A stretch of DNA of 10,219 bases from Prevotella sp. (GTDB lineage: Bacteria > Bacteroidota > Bacteroidia > Bacteroidales > Bacteroidaceae): NCBI GenBank assembly GCA_021204735.1, contig JAJPYV010000096.1:1-10219 (forward strand). The letters are read 5' to 3'. A program made the position numbers and the translations under genes. Every line of letters starts with the position of its first letter. Position 1 is the stretch's first letter. This document shows, in pieces, positions 1-6,957 of this stretch. Below the pieces are notes generated by a model. The model saw only the letters and a program-made list of their open reading frames with translations. It was not told the DNA's origin and made no database searches.

Positions 1-2
1 TT

Positions 3-1655
3 GTTATCACAGGTACCCTTACTAATACAGCAACAGGTGAGTCAATCGAGATTACATATTCACCAGCTCAGGATGAAGAAGTTTCTTCTATCAGTGAAAT
101 TATAATTATGGCTGACCAGGCAATCGCTTTGGCAGATGAGGATAATTATGAAGAAATTCTTGGAAATATCTATGTTCAGAATCTTGCAGGTGATGTTAAG
201 ACTAATATAGTAGATTATGAGTCACTTTATGCTGAAGATGATGAGTATGAAGAAGGTCCTACTGTAGGTTTGAAATTAGTCCTCGCTGATACTCTTGTTG
301 CAAAAGGAAATTATATGTATGTAATTCCTGAAAACACATTTATGTGGGGTAATATTGCTGATCCTACTTACAATGAAGATATTACAGTTTCCTTCTCAAT
401 TGACGGAACTTTGGATACCACAGACAACGATGAGAACTTGACTCTTACTCCTGCTGACGGTGAGGAAGTTGGTACACTGAGCCAGATACAGGTAGGCGGC
501 AAGTTAAGCGTTAACTGGGGTGAGCATAGTGAAGGCGATATCACAGTAACCGATGAAAATGGTGAAGTAGTTGCAACCGTAGAAACAGATGGTATTGAAG
601 ACATATATGATGCAGAACTTGATGTAGCATATAATGATGCTGAGATAATTACTCTTACCCCTGCTATTACAGAGCCAGGTACATACACTCTCTATATCCC
701 TGAAGGATTCTTCTATGTTGGTGATGATCAGAACAGCTTAAGTCCTGAGATTACAGCTACATATACTGTAACCGGTGAGACATCAGTTCTTACATATTCA
801 CCTGCAGAAGGCGAAGAGGTAGATGCTATTAACTCAATATCAATTACAGCAAACCAGAATGTAGGCTTCCTTCTCGATGACGAGACATTGGCAGAAGCTA
901 ATATCACAGTCAAGGATCTTAATGGAGAAGTAGTAGCAACGGTTGTTGATTATGAGAGTATCGACAATCAGGATGAGGTTGATGCAGATGAGACTGGAGA
1001 GGTTGAATTAATAACTAACGGTGTTAAGCTGATACTTGACAAGACTATCACTGCAGCAGGTCAATATCATTACTTAATCCCAGATAGTATCCTTACATGG
1101 GGTGATGCAAGACAGGCAAGAGCAGCAGGTGAAGCTACTTACAATGAGGCAATAACAATTACCTTCAGGGTAACTGGTGCTTTGGAAGTTGACGGTGAGT
1201 TGACATGTGACCCTGCAGATGGTTCAATAGTTGCAAGTCTTGAGACAATCACTGTATCATGTGAAGACGGTGTTGCTCCTTCATATAGTGGTGATGAAAT
1301 CACGATTACTGTAAATGGTGAGGCATATACAGGAACGATTGACTGCGAGCCAGTAGAGCCGGAAGGTGATTTTGATCCTTATATAGAATGTACAATTACG
1401 TTGAGTGATGCAATTACTACGGAAGGAACAGTTGTAGTAACAATACCTGAGGGTTACTTCATCTATGGTGAGAACGATGCTAACAGTGAGGAGATTGTTC
1501 TTAATTACACAATTGATTCTACAGCAACAGGTATCAACGGTGTAACATTGAATACAAATGGTAACAACTTGTATTACAACCTCAATGGTCAGCGTGTATC
1601 TTCACCAACTAAGGGTATCTACATCCTGAACGGTAAGAAAATTCTGGTTAAATAA
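3..1655 (+). CDS. Large secreted or surface protein of Ig-like repeats, 3' part only
   Basis: The reading frame is open from base 3 to the TAA at 1653-1655, giving 550 residues. The true start and any signal peptide lie left of the window. The Met at 108 falls inside a repeat and is not a start. Four tandem units each open with a '(L/I)T-x-(S/T/D)PA-x-(G/D)' box and end in a beta-rich '(V/I)-(T/D)-G' stretch, followed by a C-terminal tail of about 42 residues. The protein is very rich in Asp, Glu, Thr and Val and has almost no Cys, as expected of extracellular beta-sandwich modules. No catalytic motif is visible. By analogy with Bacteroidetes multi-Ig proteins it is probably cell-surface or secreted, possibly adhesive or Ca2+ binding, but that is inference. 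The gene stands alone on the plus strand and ends at a strong terminator. Confidence 0.85.
   Translation, partial: VITGTLTNTATGESIEITYSPAQDEEVSSISEIIIMADQAIALADEDNYEEILGNIYVQNLAGDVKTNIVDYESLYAEDDEYEEGPTVGLKLVLADTLVAKGNYMYVIPENTFMWGNIADPTYNEDITVSFSIDGTLDTTDNDENLTLTPADGEEVGTLSQIQVGGKLSVNWGEHSEGDITVTDENGEVVATVETDGIEDIYDAELDVAYNDAEIITLTPAITEPGTYTLYIPEGFFYVGDDQNSLSPEITATYTVTGETSVLTYSPAEGEEVDAINSISITANQNVGFLLDDETLAEANITVKDLNGEVVATVVDYESIDNQDEVDADETGEVELITNGVKLILDKTITAAGQYHYLIPDSILTWGDARQARAAGEATYNEAITITFRVTGALEVDGELTCDPADGSIVASLETITVSCEDGVAPSYSGDEITITVNGEAYTGTIDCEPVEPEGDFDPYIECTITLSDAITTEGTVVVTIPEGYFIYGENDANSEEIVLNYTIDSTATGINGVTLNTNGNNLYYNLNGQRVSSPTKGIYILNGKKILVK
51..437 (+). repeat. Ig-like protein repeat 1 (type A)
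   Basis: This unit of about 129 residues begins with the box 'ITYSPAQDEEV'. It carries the type-A marks 'VDYES', an acidic loop, 'YVIPE', a Trp-Gly pair and 'TYNE', and ends 'VSFSIDG'. Repeat 3 shares all these marks. Boundaries are set by the opening boxes and are approximate. Confidence 0.7.
438..788 (+). repeat. Ig-like protein repeat 2 (type B)
   Basis: This unit of about 117 residues begins 'LTLTPADGEEV' and ends 'YTVTG'. It lacks the VDYES and Trp-Gly marks of type A. Instead it has 'YIPEGFFYVGDDQNS', which closely matches 'TIPEGYFIYGENDANS' in repeat 4. Confidence 0.7.
789..1199 (+). repeat. Ig-like protein repeat 3 (type A)
   Basis: This unit of about 137 residues begins 'LTYSPAEGEEV'. 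Like repeat 1 it has 'VDYES' followed by an acidic loop, 'YLIPD', a Trp-Gly pair and 'TYNE', and it ends 'ITFRVTG'. It is the longest unit because of a small insert rich in Ala and Arg just before TYNE. Confidence 0.7.
1200..1517 (+). repeat. Ig-like protein repeat 4 (type B)
   Basis: This unit of about 106 residues begins 'LTCDPADGS' and ends 'LNYTID'. It is the most divergent copy. It pairs with repeat 2 through the 'IPEG(F/Y)F..G...NS' segment and holds the few cysteines of the visible protein. Confidence 0.65.
1527..1652 (+). other. C-terminal tail of the YNLNGQRV/KGIYI type
   Basis: The last 42 residues start 'TGINGV' and end with 'YYNLNGQRV', 'PTKGIYI' and 'NGKKILVK'. This resembles the C-terminal half of the type IX secretion sorting domain (type A). 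It is a common ending of secreted Prevotella and Bacteroides proteins. It is shorter than the usual 70-80 residue sorting domain, so it may mark export or surface attachment without being a full signal. Confidence 0.6.
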
Positions 1656-1672
1656 ATAGTATTTTAATCAAT

Positions 1673-1709
1673 AAAAAGAGGAGAAGCTATATGGCTTCCC
1701 CTCTTTTTT
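1673..1709. terminator. Strong intrinsic terminator, probably bidirectional
   Basis: The arms AAAAAGAGGAGAAGC (1673-1687) and GCTTCCCCTCTTTTT (1694-1708) pair at 14 of 15 positions around the 6-nt loop TATATG. The plus strand ends in a T-run. The minus-strand copy also ends in a T-run because the left arm begins with five As. The hairpin starts 17 nt after the repeat-protein stop and sits about 60 nt beyond the stop of the converging GH28 gene, so it can serve both. Confidence 0.85.
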
Positions 1710-1729
1710 ATTTTTAATATATCATTATC

Positions 1730-1768
1730 TAAAAACTTTTAGCTTATATTTTTAGCATTTAGTTTTTA
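1730..1768 (-). terminator. Weak AT-only hairpin after the GH28 gene
   Basis: TAAAAACT (1730-1737) and AGTTTTTA (1761-1768) are complementary over 8 bp with a 23-nt loop, directly after the GH28 stop codon. The stem is AT-rich, the loop is long, and no clean T-run follows on the minus strand. The hairpin at 1673-1709 is the more likely terminator. Confidence 0.2.
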
Positions 1769-1769
1769 A

Positions 1770-3185
1770 TTATCTGAACAGATTGTCTCTGTTTGTTACC
1801 TGAGTAGGCACTCCAGCTTTGCCACCAAGGTGGCAGTTTGTCATCTGTACATCTATTGTATTGTCGAAACTTATCGCATTTGGTACTTCTCCAATTTCCA
1901 CGTTGTTGAATACTACATTAGTAATAGGCTTTTCTGTCGTTCCTTGTAATATCAGTCCTCCGCTCGCTGCTTTGTTGCAACGGAGCCCATTAACGTATAG
2001 GTTTTCAACAGTAGTGAAATGGTTGTTATCTAATCCTTCACCAGCATACATGCTTGTTACATAGAACAGGTCTTCCACCTCATCAAATTCGCAGTTGCTC
2101 ACATAGAGGTTACGGATAAAACCGCCACGGTCTGGATTTGTCTTTATGAAAATACCTCGTTTGCAATAACCGCCGTAGGTGCAGTCTTCCACAAACACAT
2201 TCTGCACGCCGGCTGACATCTCACTGCCTAAAACCACGGCATGCAATCCCTTGAAACGGCAGTTTCTGATTATTATGTTCTCTGAAGGAATGGCTGTAGC
2301 CCAACCATCGTTGTCTCTACCGCATTTTATCGCTACATTGTCGTCACCATTGTTGAAATCGATATTTTCGATGAGGATGTTGCGGGAAAACTCCGGGTCA
2401 ATACCATCGTTGTTTACGAGTTTTGCATCGTAACGCAGTCCACGACAGATGATGTTCTCACTCTTCAGTAGGTGTACGCACCAGAACGGAGAATTGGTGA
2501 TGAAGATGTCTTGCAATGTGATGTTCTGACAGTCATAAAACTGTATCAATTGAGGACGTAGCCAGCTGCCTTCACCAAACACTCGGTCTGTTATTGCTAT
2601 TTCGTTATGGTTCATCTCCCTGCTCTTTTCTTTTGCCTCATTCTGCTTGCTTCTCCATGTGGCGAATGTTGTTGATGCGTCTCCGTCAATGATTCCCTTT
2701 CCTATTATCGATACATCGTGTAAACCATAACCGTAGATAAATGGACTATAGTTGTGCACGAATGTGCCTTCCCAACTGGTGTTCACCACTGGAAGGTAAT
2801 AACTTGGGTCGGGTGAGAACTGTATAGTGGCATTCTCTGAGAGATCGAGGCATACGTTGCTGACAAATGTTATTGGTCCATTTACTAAATATGTGCCTTC
2901 GGGTACGATGATATGAGCTCCACCTTTCTTCGCGGCTTGTTTCATTGCTTTGTCAAATGCCGGTTTGCAGTCGGTCTTTCCGTCACCTTTCGCTCCGAGT
3001 TTGGTGATTATCATCTCGTTGTCGTAAATTTTCGCTCCCGTGATAACATTTAATATAGAGTCTCGTTTACTTATTCTCTGCTGTTCGATAATGTCTTGTG
3101 TTGTCACAGAGAAGCAGTCTGACGTATTTGTTATAAACAAGAATAGTAAGGGAAGAATGCGGGAATAAGTTTTTGAATAATTCAT
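1770..3185 (-). CDS. Secreted glycoside hydrolase family 28 (polygalacturonase-like)
   Basis: Predicted to hydrolyse pectin-type alpha-galacturonide bonds outside the cytoplasm or in the periplasm. The ATG at 3185 gives 471 residues and is preferred over the TTG at 3242, which lies in the loop of the upstream terminator. Residues 1-27 look like a signal peptide: Lys and Arg, then a Leu/Phe/Ile core. Next comes the pectate-lyase-type entry 'GAKGDGKTD' (about 64-72), then a right-handed beta-helix. GH28 active-site blocks are present: NNDG (258-261), GDD (280-282), a His at 315 and RGIFIKT (343-349). The usual Gly-His-Gly is Gly-Leu-His here. Exact substrate (homogalacturonan, rhamnogalacturonan or exo-acting) cannot be told. 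No SusC/SusD genes are nearby, so this is not a classic polysaccharide utilization locus within the window. Confidence 0.9.
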   Translation of the reverse strand: MNYSKTYSRILPLLFLFITNTSDCFSVTTQDIIEQQRISKRDSILNVITGAKIYDNEMIITKLGAKGDGKTDCKPAFDKAMKQAAKKGGAHIIVPEGTYLVNGPITFVSNVCLDLSENATIQFSPDPSYYLPVVNTSWEGTFVHNYSPFIYGYGLHDVSIIGKGIIDGDASTTFATWRSKQNEAKEKSREMNHNEIAITDRVFGEGSWLRPQLIQFYDCQNITLQDIFITNSPFWCVHLLKSENIICRGLRYDAKLVNNDGIDPEFSRNILIENIDFNNGDDNVAIKCGRDNDGWATAIPSENIIIRNCRFKGLHAVVLGSEMSAGVQNVFVEDCTYGGYCKRGIFIKTNPDRGGFIRNLYVSNCEFDEVEDLFYVTSMYAGEGLDNNHFTTVENLYVNGLRCNKAASGGLILQGTTEKPITNVVFNNVEIGEVPNAISFDNTIDVQMTNCHLGGKAGVPTQVTNRDNLFR

Positions 3186-3209
3186 TTGTTTATAGATTTT
3201 AAAGGTTAG

Positions 3210-3217
3210 TAAAGGTA
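3210..3217 (-). promoter_or_regulatory. Candidate -7 element for the GH28 gene
   Basis: On the minus strand the sequence TACCTTTA matches the Bacteroidetes -7 consensus TAnnTTTG except for the last base, 24 nt before the ATG at 3185. The nearest upstream TTTG (3240-3243) is 22 nt away, longer than the preferred 19-20, and lies inside the preceding terminator hairpin. This is plausible but weak. Confidence 0.35.
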
Positions 3218-3222
3218 TTTTG

Positions 3223-3257
3223 AAAAAAGTGGAAAACGACAAAAACGCTTTCCACTT
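3223..3257 (-). terminator. Intrinsic terminator of the POT transporter gene
   Basis: Read on the minus strand, AAGTGGAAA (3257-3249) pairs perfectly with TTTCCACTT (3235-3227) around a 13-nt loop and is followed by a run of six Ts ending at 3223. It begins 18 nt after the transporter stop codon. It separates the transporter unit from the GH28 gene, which therefore needs its own promoter. Confidence 0.8.
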
Positions 3258-3275
3258 CTTGTATATGTTTTTAGT

Positions 3276-4793
3276 TTAGCACACTTTTTCTAATTTCTTC
3301 ATTATGGAGAACATAAAGATAGCTGAGAGTAGGCATAGGATGATGAATACACCCCATACGCAGATTAGAGGTAGTCCTCCCCACAGATAGCCTCCGACAC
3401 TTACCAACAAATTGCCTATTGCAGTGGCAACAAACCATCCACCCATCATCATTCCTTTGTATTTTGGTGGTGCTACTTTTGATACGAACGATATACCCAT
3501 CGGGCTCAACAGAAGTTCTCCAAAAGTCAGCACGAGATATGTACTAATCAGCCAATTAGGAGATACTAACGTAGCTGCATCCCCTGCCGCTTTCTGGTCA
3601 ATAGGACTGGGAAGTCCTAATGAGCCTAACGCCATTACTGCAAATCCGATGGCTGCCACAAGCATACCGTATGCAATTTTTCGTGGTGCAGACGGCTCTT
3701 TTCCTTTCTTTGCAAGTGTACCGAAAATAGCCATGCTTACTGGTGTAAGGGCTACTACATAAAATGGATTGAACTGCTGGAAAATAGGTGCACTGACATC
3801 GATAGAACCATTGATATTCATATACTTGACATATAAAAGTACCAATGCCACTATTATTACTGCTGCTGAAATGCCTTTTGCCTTGCCCGACTTGCTTTGG
3901 AACAGTGAGAAAAGAGCGTAGACTATGAATATTATCAGTACGAGATTTGTTACATCAAATGCCATGCTCTCCACTCCCTCAGCACTCTTTGCTGTAAACT
4001 CGTCGGCAAAGTATGTCAGGGTAAGTCCGTTCTGGTGGAATGCCATCCAGAAGAATATCACTACGGCGAATACGAGACAGAGAGCTACGATACGTGCTTT
4101 TGTCTCTGCCGGTGTGAGTTTTTCCTCATTTATTGCCGTTTCGCCCTTTTGCTGCTGTTTTCCGCCTTCGACATGCCTAAACCATGGACGGAAGATGTAG
4201 TAGATAGCTATTGAGACTACCAATGATGCACATGCCACGGCAAATGAGAAATGATATGCATCGTTGGAGGAGAAGCCCAAACTCATTTCTGCCCACTCCT
4301 TGACTTTTACTGCTGCGGTTGGTGCGAACAAAGCTCCTATATTTATTGCCATGTAGAAAATCGAGAATGCGGCGTCGCGTTTGTCAGAGTACTTAGGATC
4401 ATCGTATAAGTTACCTACCATCACTTGCAGGTTTCCCTTAAATAGTCCTGTTCCGAAACCGATAAATATCAATGCCGCCAACATGCATATCAAGGCAAAG
4501 GTATTGCCTCCAAGAGGGATGGACAGGAAAAGGTAGCCGGCAAACATTACGAGTATACCGATTGTTACCATCTTGCCAAATCCGTATTTGTCTGCCAATA
4601 TTCCTCCGATAAACGGAAGGAAGTAGACTAATCCAAGAAAGAAACTGTAAATAAGACCTGCCGTTCCTGGGTCAAGACCGAAGTTGGCTTTCAAAAACAG
4701 GGCGAAAACGGCAATCATAGTGTAATATCCGAATCGTTCACCCGTGTTGGCCAATGCCAGCACATAAAGACCTTTAGGTTGTCCTTCAAACAT
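3276..4793 (-). CDS. POT/PTR family proton-coupled peptide transporter
   Basis: An inner-membrane carrier of the major facilitator superfamily, expected to import di- and tripeptides with protons. Its 505 residues match the usual bacterial POT length. Seen in order: an N-terminal 'NTGERFGYY' (16-24), the family's ExxERFxYY helix; the loop 'GGILADKYGFGK' (63-74); the PTR2 signature 'FSIFYMAINIGALF' (143-156); a charged cytoplasmic linker rich in Gln, Lys and Glu (about 205-233); 'FWMAFHQNG' (248-256) in helix 7; and 'FGELLLSPMG' (424-433) with the conserved Glu of helix 10. About a dozen or more hydrophobic helices are evident. The first Glu of ExxER is Asn16 here. The gene starts 34 nt after the rho stop with no visible promoter, so read-through from rho is likely. 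Substrates other than peptides cannot be excluded. Confidence 0.9.
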   Translation of the reverse strand: MFEGQPKGLYVLALANTGERFGYYTMIAVFALFLKANFGLDPGTAGLIYSFFLGLVYFLPFIGGILADKYGFGKMVTIGILVMFAGYLFLSIPLGGNTFALICMLAALIFIGFGTGLFKGNLQVMVGNLYDDPKYSDKRDAAFSIFYMAINIGALFAPTAAVKVKEWAEMSLGFSSNDAYHFSFAVACASLVVSIAIYYIFRPWFRHVEGGKQQQKGETAINEEKLTPAETKARIVALCLVFAVVIFFWMAFHQNGLTLTYFADEFTAKSAEGVESMAFDVTNLVLIIFIVYALFSLFQSKSGKAKGISAAVIIVALVLLYVKYMNINGSIDVSAPIFQQFNPFYVVALTPVSMAIFGTLAKKGKEPSAPRKIAYGMLVAAIGFAVMALGSLGLPSPIDQKAAGDAATLVSPNWLISTYLVLTFGELLLSPMGISFVSKVAPPKYKGMMMGGWFVATAIGNLLVSVGGYLWGGLPLICVWGVFIILCLLSAIFMFSIMKKLEKVC

Positions 4794-4827
4794 AGTTTTT
4801 TATTTTTTAGTTATTATCTGTATTCTT

Positions 4828-6816
4828 CTATGAGTTCATTGTCAAGAGAAATTCCTCATTGTCGTGGGTTGCCATCATTCTGTCGTGTATTGTATTCATC
4901 GCCTCTATGGCATTCATGTCAGACAAGTACTTGCGTAATATCCACATGCGGTCTAAAGTGGTCTTGTCTTGCAGCAGATCGTCACGGCGCGTACTTGAGG
5001 CGACAAGGTTGACAGATGGGAATATGCGCTTGTTGCTGAGTGTGCGGTCAAGCTGCAGTTCCATGTTTCCTGTTCCCTTGAATTCCTCGAAAATCACTTC
5101 ATCCATCTTACTGCCTGTGTCTATCAATGCTGTGGCGATGATTGTCAGTGAACCGCCGCCTTCTATGTTGCGGGCTGCACCGAAAAATCGTTTCGGTTTT
5201 TGCAATGCATTTGCATCCACACCACCAGTAAGTACTTTACCGCTTGCTGGAGATACGGTGTTGTATGCTCTGGCGAGACGAGTAATGGAGTCGAGGAATA
5301 TCACTACATCGTGCCCACATTCCACCATTCTCTTTGCTTTTTCAAGTACTATGCCTGCTATCTTCACGTGGCGCTCTGCCGGTTCATCGAATGTCGAGGC
5401 TATCACTTCTGCGTTCACAGTTCGAGCCATATCGGTAACCTCCTCCGGGCGTTCGTCGATAAGAAGCATCATCAAGTATGCCTCTGGATGGTTGGCTGCG
5501 ATAGCGTTGGCTATGTCCTTCATCAGAATTGTCTTACCAGTTTTTGGCTGTGCCACAATAAGTGCGCGCTGTCCCTTGCCTATCGGGGAGAACAAGTCAA
5601 CAATTCTGGTACTGAGGTTGGTGGCTGAAGGATCTCCGTTAAGAGTGAATTTCTCGTCTGGGAATAGTGGGGTGAGGTGATCGAAAGGTATACGGTCTCG
5701 CACTTCCGCCGGGTCTCTGCCATTTATCTTGTCGATACTGGTAAGAGGGAAATATTTCTCTCCGTCACGTGATGGGCGTACATGGCAATTCAGTACGTCA
5801 CCTGTCTTCAAACCGAATCGCTTTATTTGGGTTATGGAGACATATATATCATCGGGTGACGACAGGTAGTTATAATCACTTGAGCGGAGAAATCCATATC
5901 CGTCAGGCATTATTTCCAATACCCCATTTGCTGTGATGATGTCCTCAAAGTCATATTGTGATGTCTGTTCCGTTTCATTTAGGATGTTATTATACGATGT
6001 TGAGGCATTCATGTCAACATGAGTGGTTGGATTGTCGAATATGTCAAAAGATGGAACCGCCATTTGGTCTTCTATTGGCAGGTCGACAACGGTAAAGAAG
6101 TCAGTACCGTCTCCTGGATCACCTTCCCATATACCATTTGTAGTTGTAATGCCCTTGTTCTCCGCATTCTCATTGTGGGCGTTAACCTTTGCCTGTAACT
6201 GTGCCAACAGGTCAGACGGGCTGTCGCTCACTTCTGCCTCTGGAGTCGTTGGGATATATTCTGCTTCTGGCACGCCAACCATTTCCTCTGTTGGTGATAA
6301 CGGTTCATCGTCAAACAATCCTTTTACTTGTTCACTGATATTTTGTTTTCCTGCGGATGCAAGTTCTTCTACTACAGTTTTCAGGTCAGTGACAGCTGTT
6401 ACTGTTGCTTTCGGTTCTGGAATGACAGTTTTCTCCTCAACTATTGGCGCAATTTCTGGCTTTATTTTCCTCGGTCTTCCTTTAGGCCGTGGGGTGGGTG
6501 CCGCAGTTACTGTTGGTGTGTCAGTGAATGGTGACGCTGGTTCAGTTACTGCTTTGGCGGTCTTCTTCACGTCAAAGTTCTCACCTTCTTTTCCGTTTAC
6601 TGAATAGACGCGGTCGGTCTCTTTCTTTACAATACGTGTCCTACGGCGTTTCGTACCGAGTGGATTTTTGTTGCCTTCTACTTCTGCTTGTTTGTCGAGA
6701 ATGGAGTAAATAATATCTTCCTGACTATCATCTGGGTTGATATTAACACCTGTTTGCATGGCAATAGTCTCAAGTTCGGCGACATTTTTAGATAATAATT
6801 CGTCTTTGCTATACAT
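4828..6816 (-). CDS. rho: Transcription termination factor Rho with a long disordered insert
   Basis: Rho is a hexameric RNA-dependent ATPase that releases nascent RNA. The ATG at 6816 gives 662 residues (E. coli Rho has 419). The alternative at 6867 is a TTG inside a leader hairpin. Domains: a Rho-N helical domain (about 1-45); a low-complexity insert rich in Pro, Thr, Glu and Lys (about 53-292); an OB-fold RNA-binding domain with RNP1-like 'DGYGFLR' (305-311); then the RecA-like motor. The motor shows Walker A 'AQPKTGKT' (422-429), Walker B 'VVIFLDS' (504-510), the Q-loop region '[21 protein letters not shown]' region (530-550), the R-loop '[19 protein letters not shown]' (566-584) and the arginine-finger region near 591. 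All ATPase motifs look intact. Long N-terminal inserts are known in Bacteroidota; a disordered one drives condensate formation in Bacteroides thetaiotaomicron Rho. Confidence 0.97.
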   Translation of the reverse strand: MYSKDELLSKNVAELETIAMQTGVNINPDDSQEDIIYSILDKQAEVEGNKNPLGTKRRRTRIVKKETDRVYSVNGKEGENFDVKKTAKAVTEPASPFTDTPTVTAAPTPRPKGRPRKIKPEIAPIVEEKTVIPEPKATVTAVTDLKTVVEELASAGKQNISEQVKGLFDDEPLSPTEEMVGVPEAEYIPTTPEAEVSDSPSDLLAQLQAKVNAHNENAENKGITTTNGIWEGDPGDGTDFFTVVDLPIEDQMAVPSFDIFDNPTTHVDMNASTSYNNILNETEQTSQYDFEDIITANGVLEIMPDGYGFLRSSDYNYLSSPDDIYVSITQIKRFGLKTGDVLNCHVRPSRDGEKYFPLTSIDKINGRDPAEVRDRIPFDHLTPLFPDEKFTLNGDPSATNLSTRIVDLFSPIGKGQRALIVAQPKTGKTILMKDIANAIAANHPEAYLMMLLIDERPEEVTDMARTVNAEVIASTFDEPAERHVKIAGIVLEKAKRMVECGHDVVIFLDSITRLARAYNTVSPASGKVLTGGVDANALQKPKRFFGAARNIEGGGSLTIIATALIDTGSKMDEVIFEEFKGTGNMELQLDRTLSNKRIFPSVNLVASSTRRDDLLQDKTTLDRMWILRKYLSDMNAIEAMNTIHDRMMATHDNEEFLLTMNS

Positions 6817-6845
6817 AATGTATGTAATAAGTTTACTTGATTGAA

Positions 6846-6868
6846 TTTGTTTCACGAGCGGAAACAAA
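6846..6868 (-). promoter_or_regulatory. Hairpin in the rho leader
   Basis: On the minus strand TTTGTTTC and GAAACAAA form a perfect 8-bp stem around a 7-nt loop (CGCTCGT). It ends 29 nt before the rho ATG and lies inside the inferred 5' leader. No T-run follows, so it is not an intrinsic terminator. A role in translation control or autoregulation is possible but unproven. Confidence 0.45.
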
Positions 6869-6890
6869 AAATTGCAGTCAAAATCGGATG

Positions 6891-6918
6891 CAAAAGTAAT
6901 TATTAATATTAGAACAAA
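6891..6918 (-). promoter_or_regulatory. Promoter of rho
   Basis: On the minus strand TACTTTTG (6898-6891), followed by CA, matches the Bacteroidetes -7 element TAnnTTTG exactly. A TTTG (6918-6915) lies 16 nt upstream, closer than the usual 19-20. Transcription would start near 6885, giving a leader of roughly 70 nt before the ATG at 6816. Confidence 0.65.
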
Positions 6919-6938
6919 AAAATAAGTCTTATTAATTT
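6916..6938 (-). terminator. Weak hairpin and T-run after trmB
   Basis: Read on the minus strand, AATAA and TTATT pair around a 3-nt loop, flanked by an A-run on one side and a run of Ts on the other, about 20 nt after the trmB stop. The stem is only 5 bp of A-T pairs before an internal mismatch, so termination would be inefficient. Its T-run runs into the -33 region of the rho promoter. Confidence 0.3.
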
Positions 6939-6957
6939 TTTACGTTTTAACATTATT

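Noticed and set aside
3057..3105. Possible lipoprotein cysteine (Cys24) in the GH28 signal peptide
   Set aside because: The residues before the Cys (Asn-Thr-Ser-Asp) do not fit a lipobox, so an ordinary signal peptidase I site is more likely. The exact cleavage site is not settled.
3183..3242. Upstream start (TTG at 3242) for the GH28 gene, adding 19 residues
   Set aside because: The extension begins inside the transporter terminator hairpin, uses TTG, and would put a stretch in front of a good signal peptide that starts at the ATG at 3185.
4859..5680. Open frame of 273 codons on the plus strand opposite rho
   Set aside because: It lies wholly antisense to intact Rho ATPase motifs, its composition is Ser/Ile/Val-rich as expected of a mirrored coding strand, and it has no promoter, no family motif and no ribosome site.
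6023..6607. Open frame of 194 codons on the plus strand opposite the Rho insert
   Set aside because: The Ser/Val/Gly-rich product is what the reverse of a Pro/Thr/Glu-rich low-complexity segment gives. It has no independent signal.
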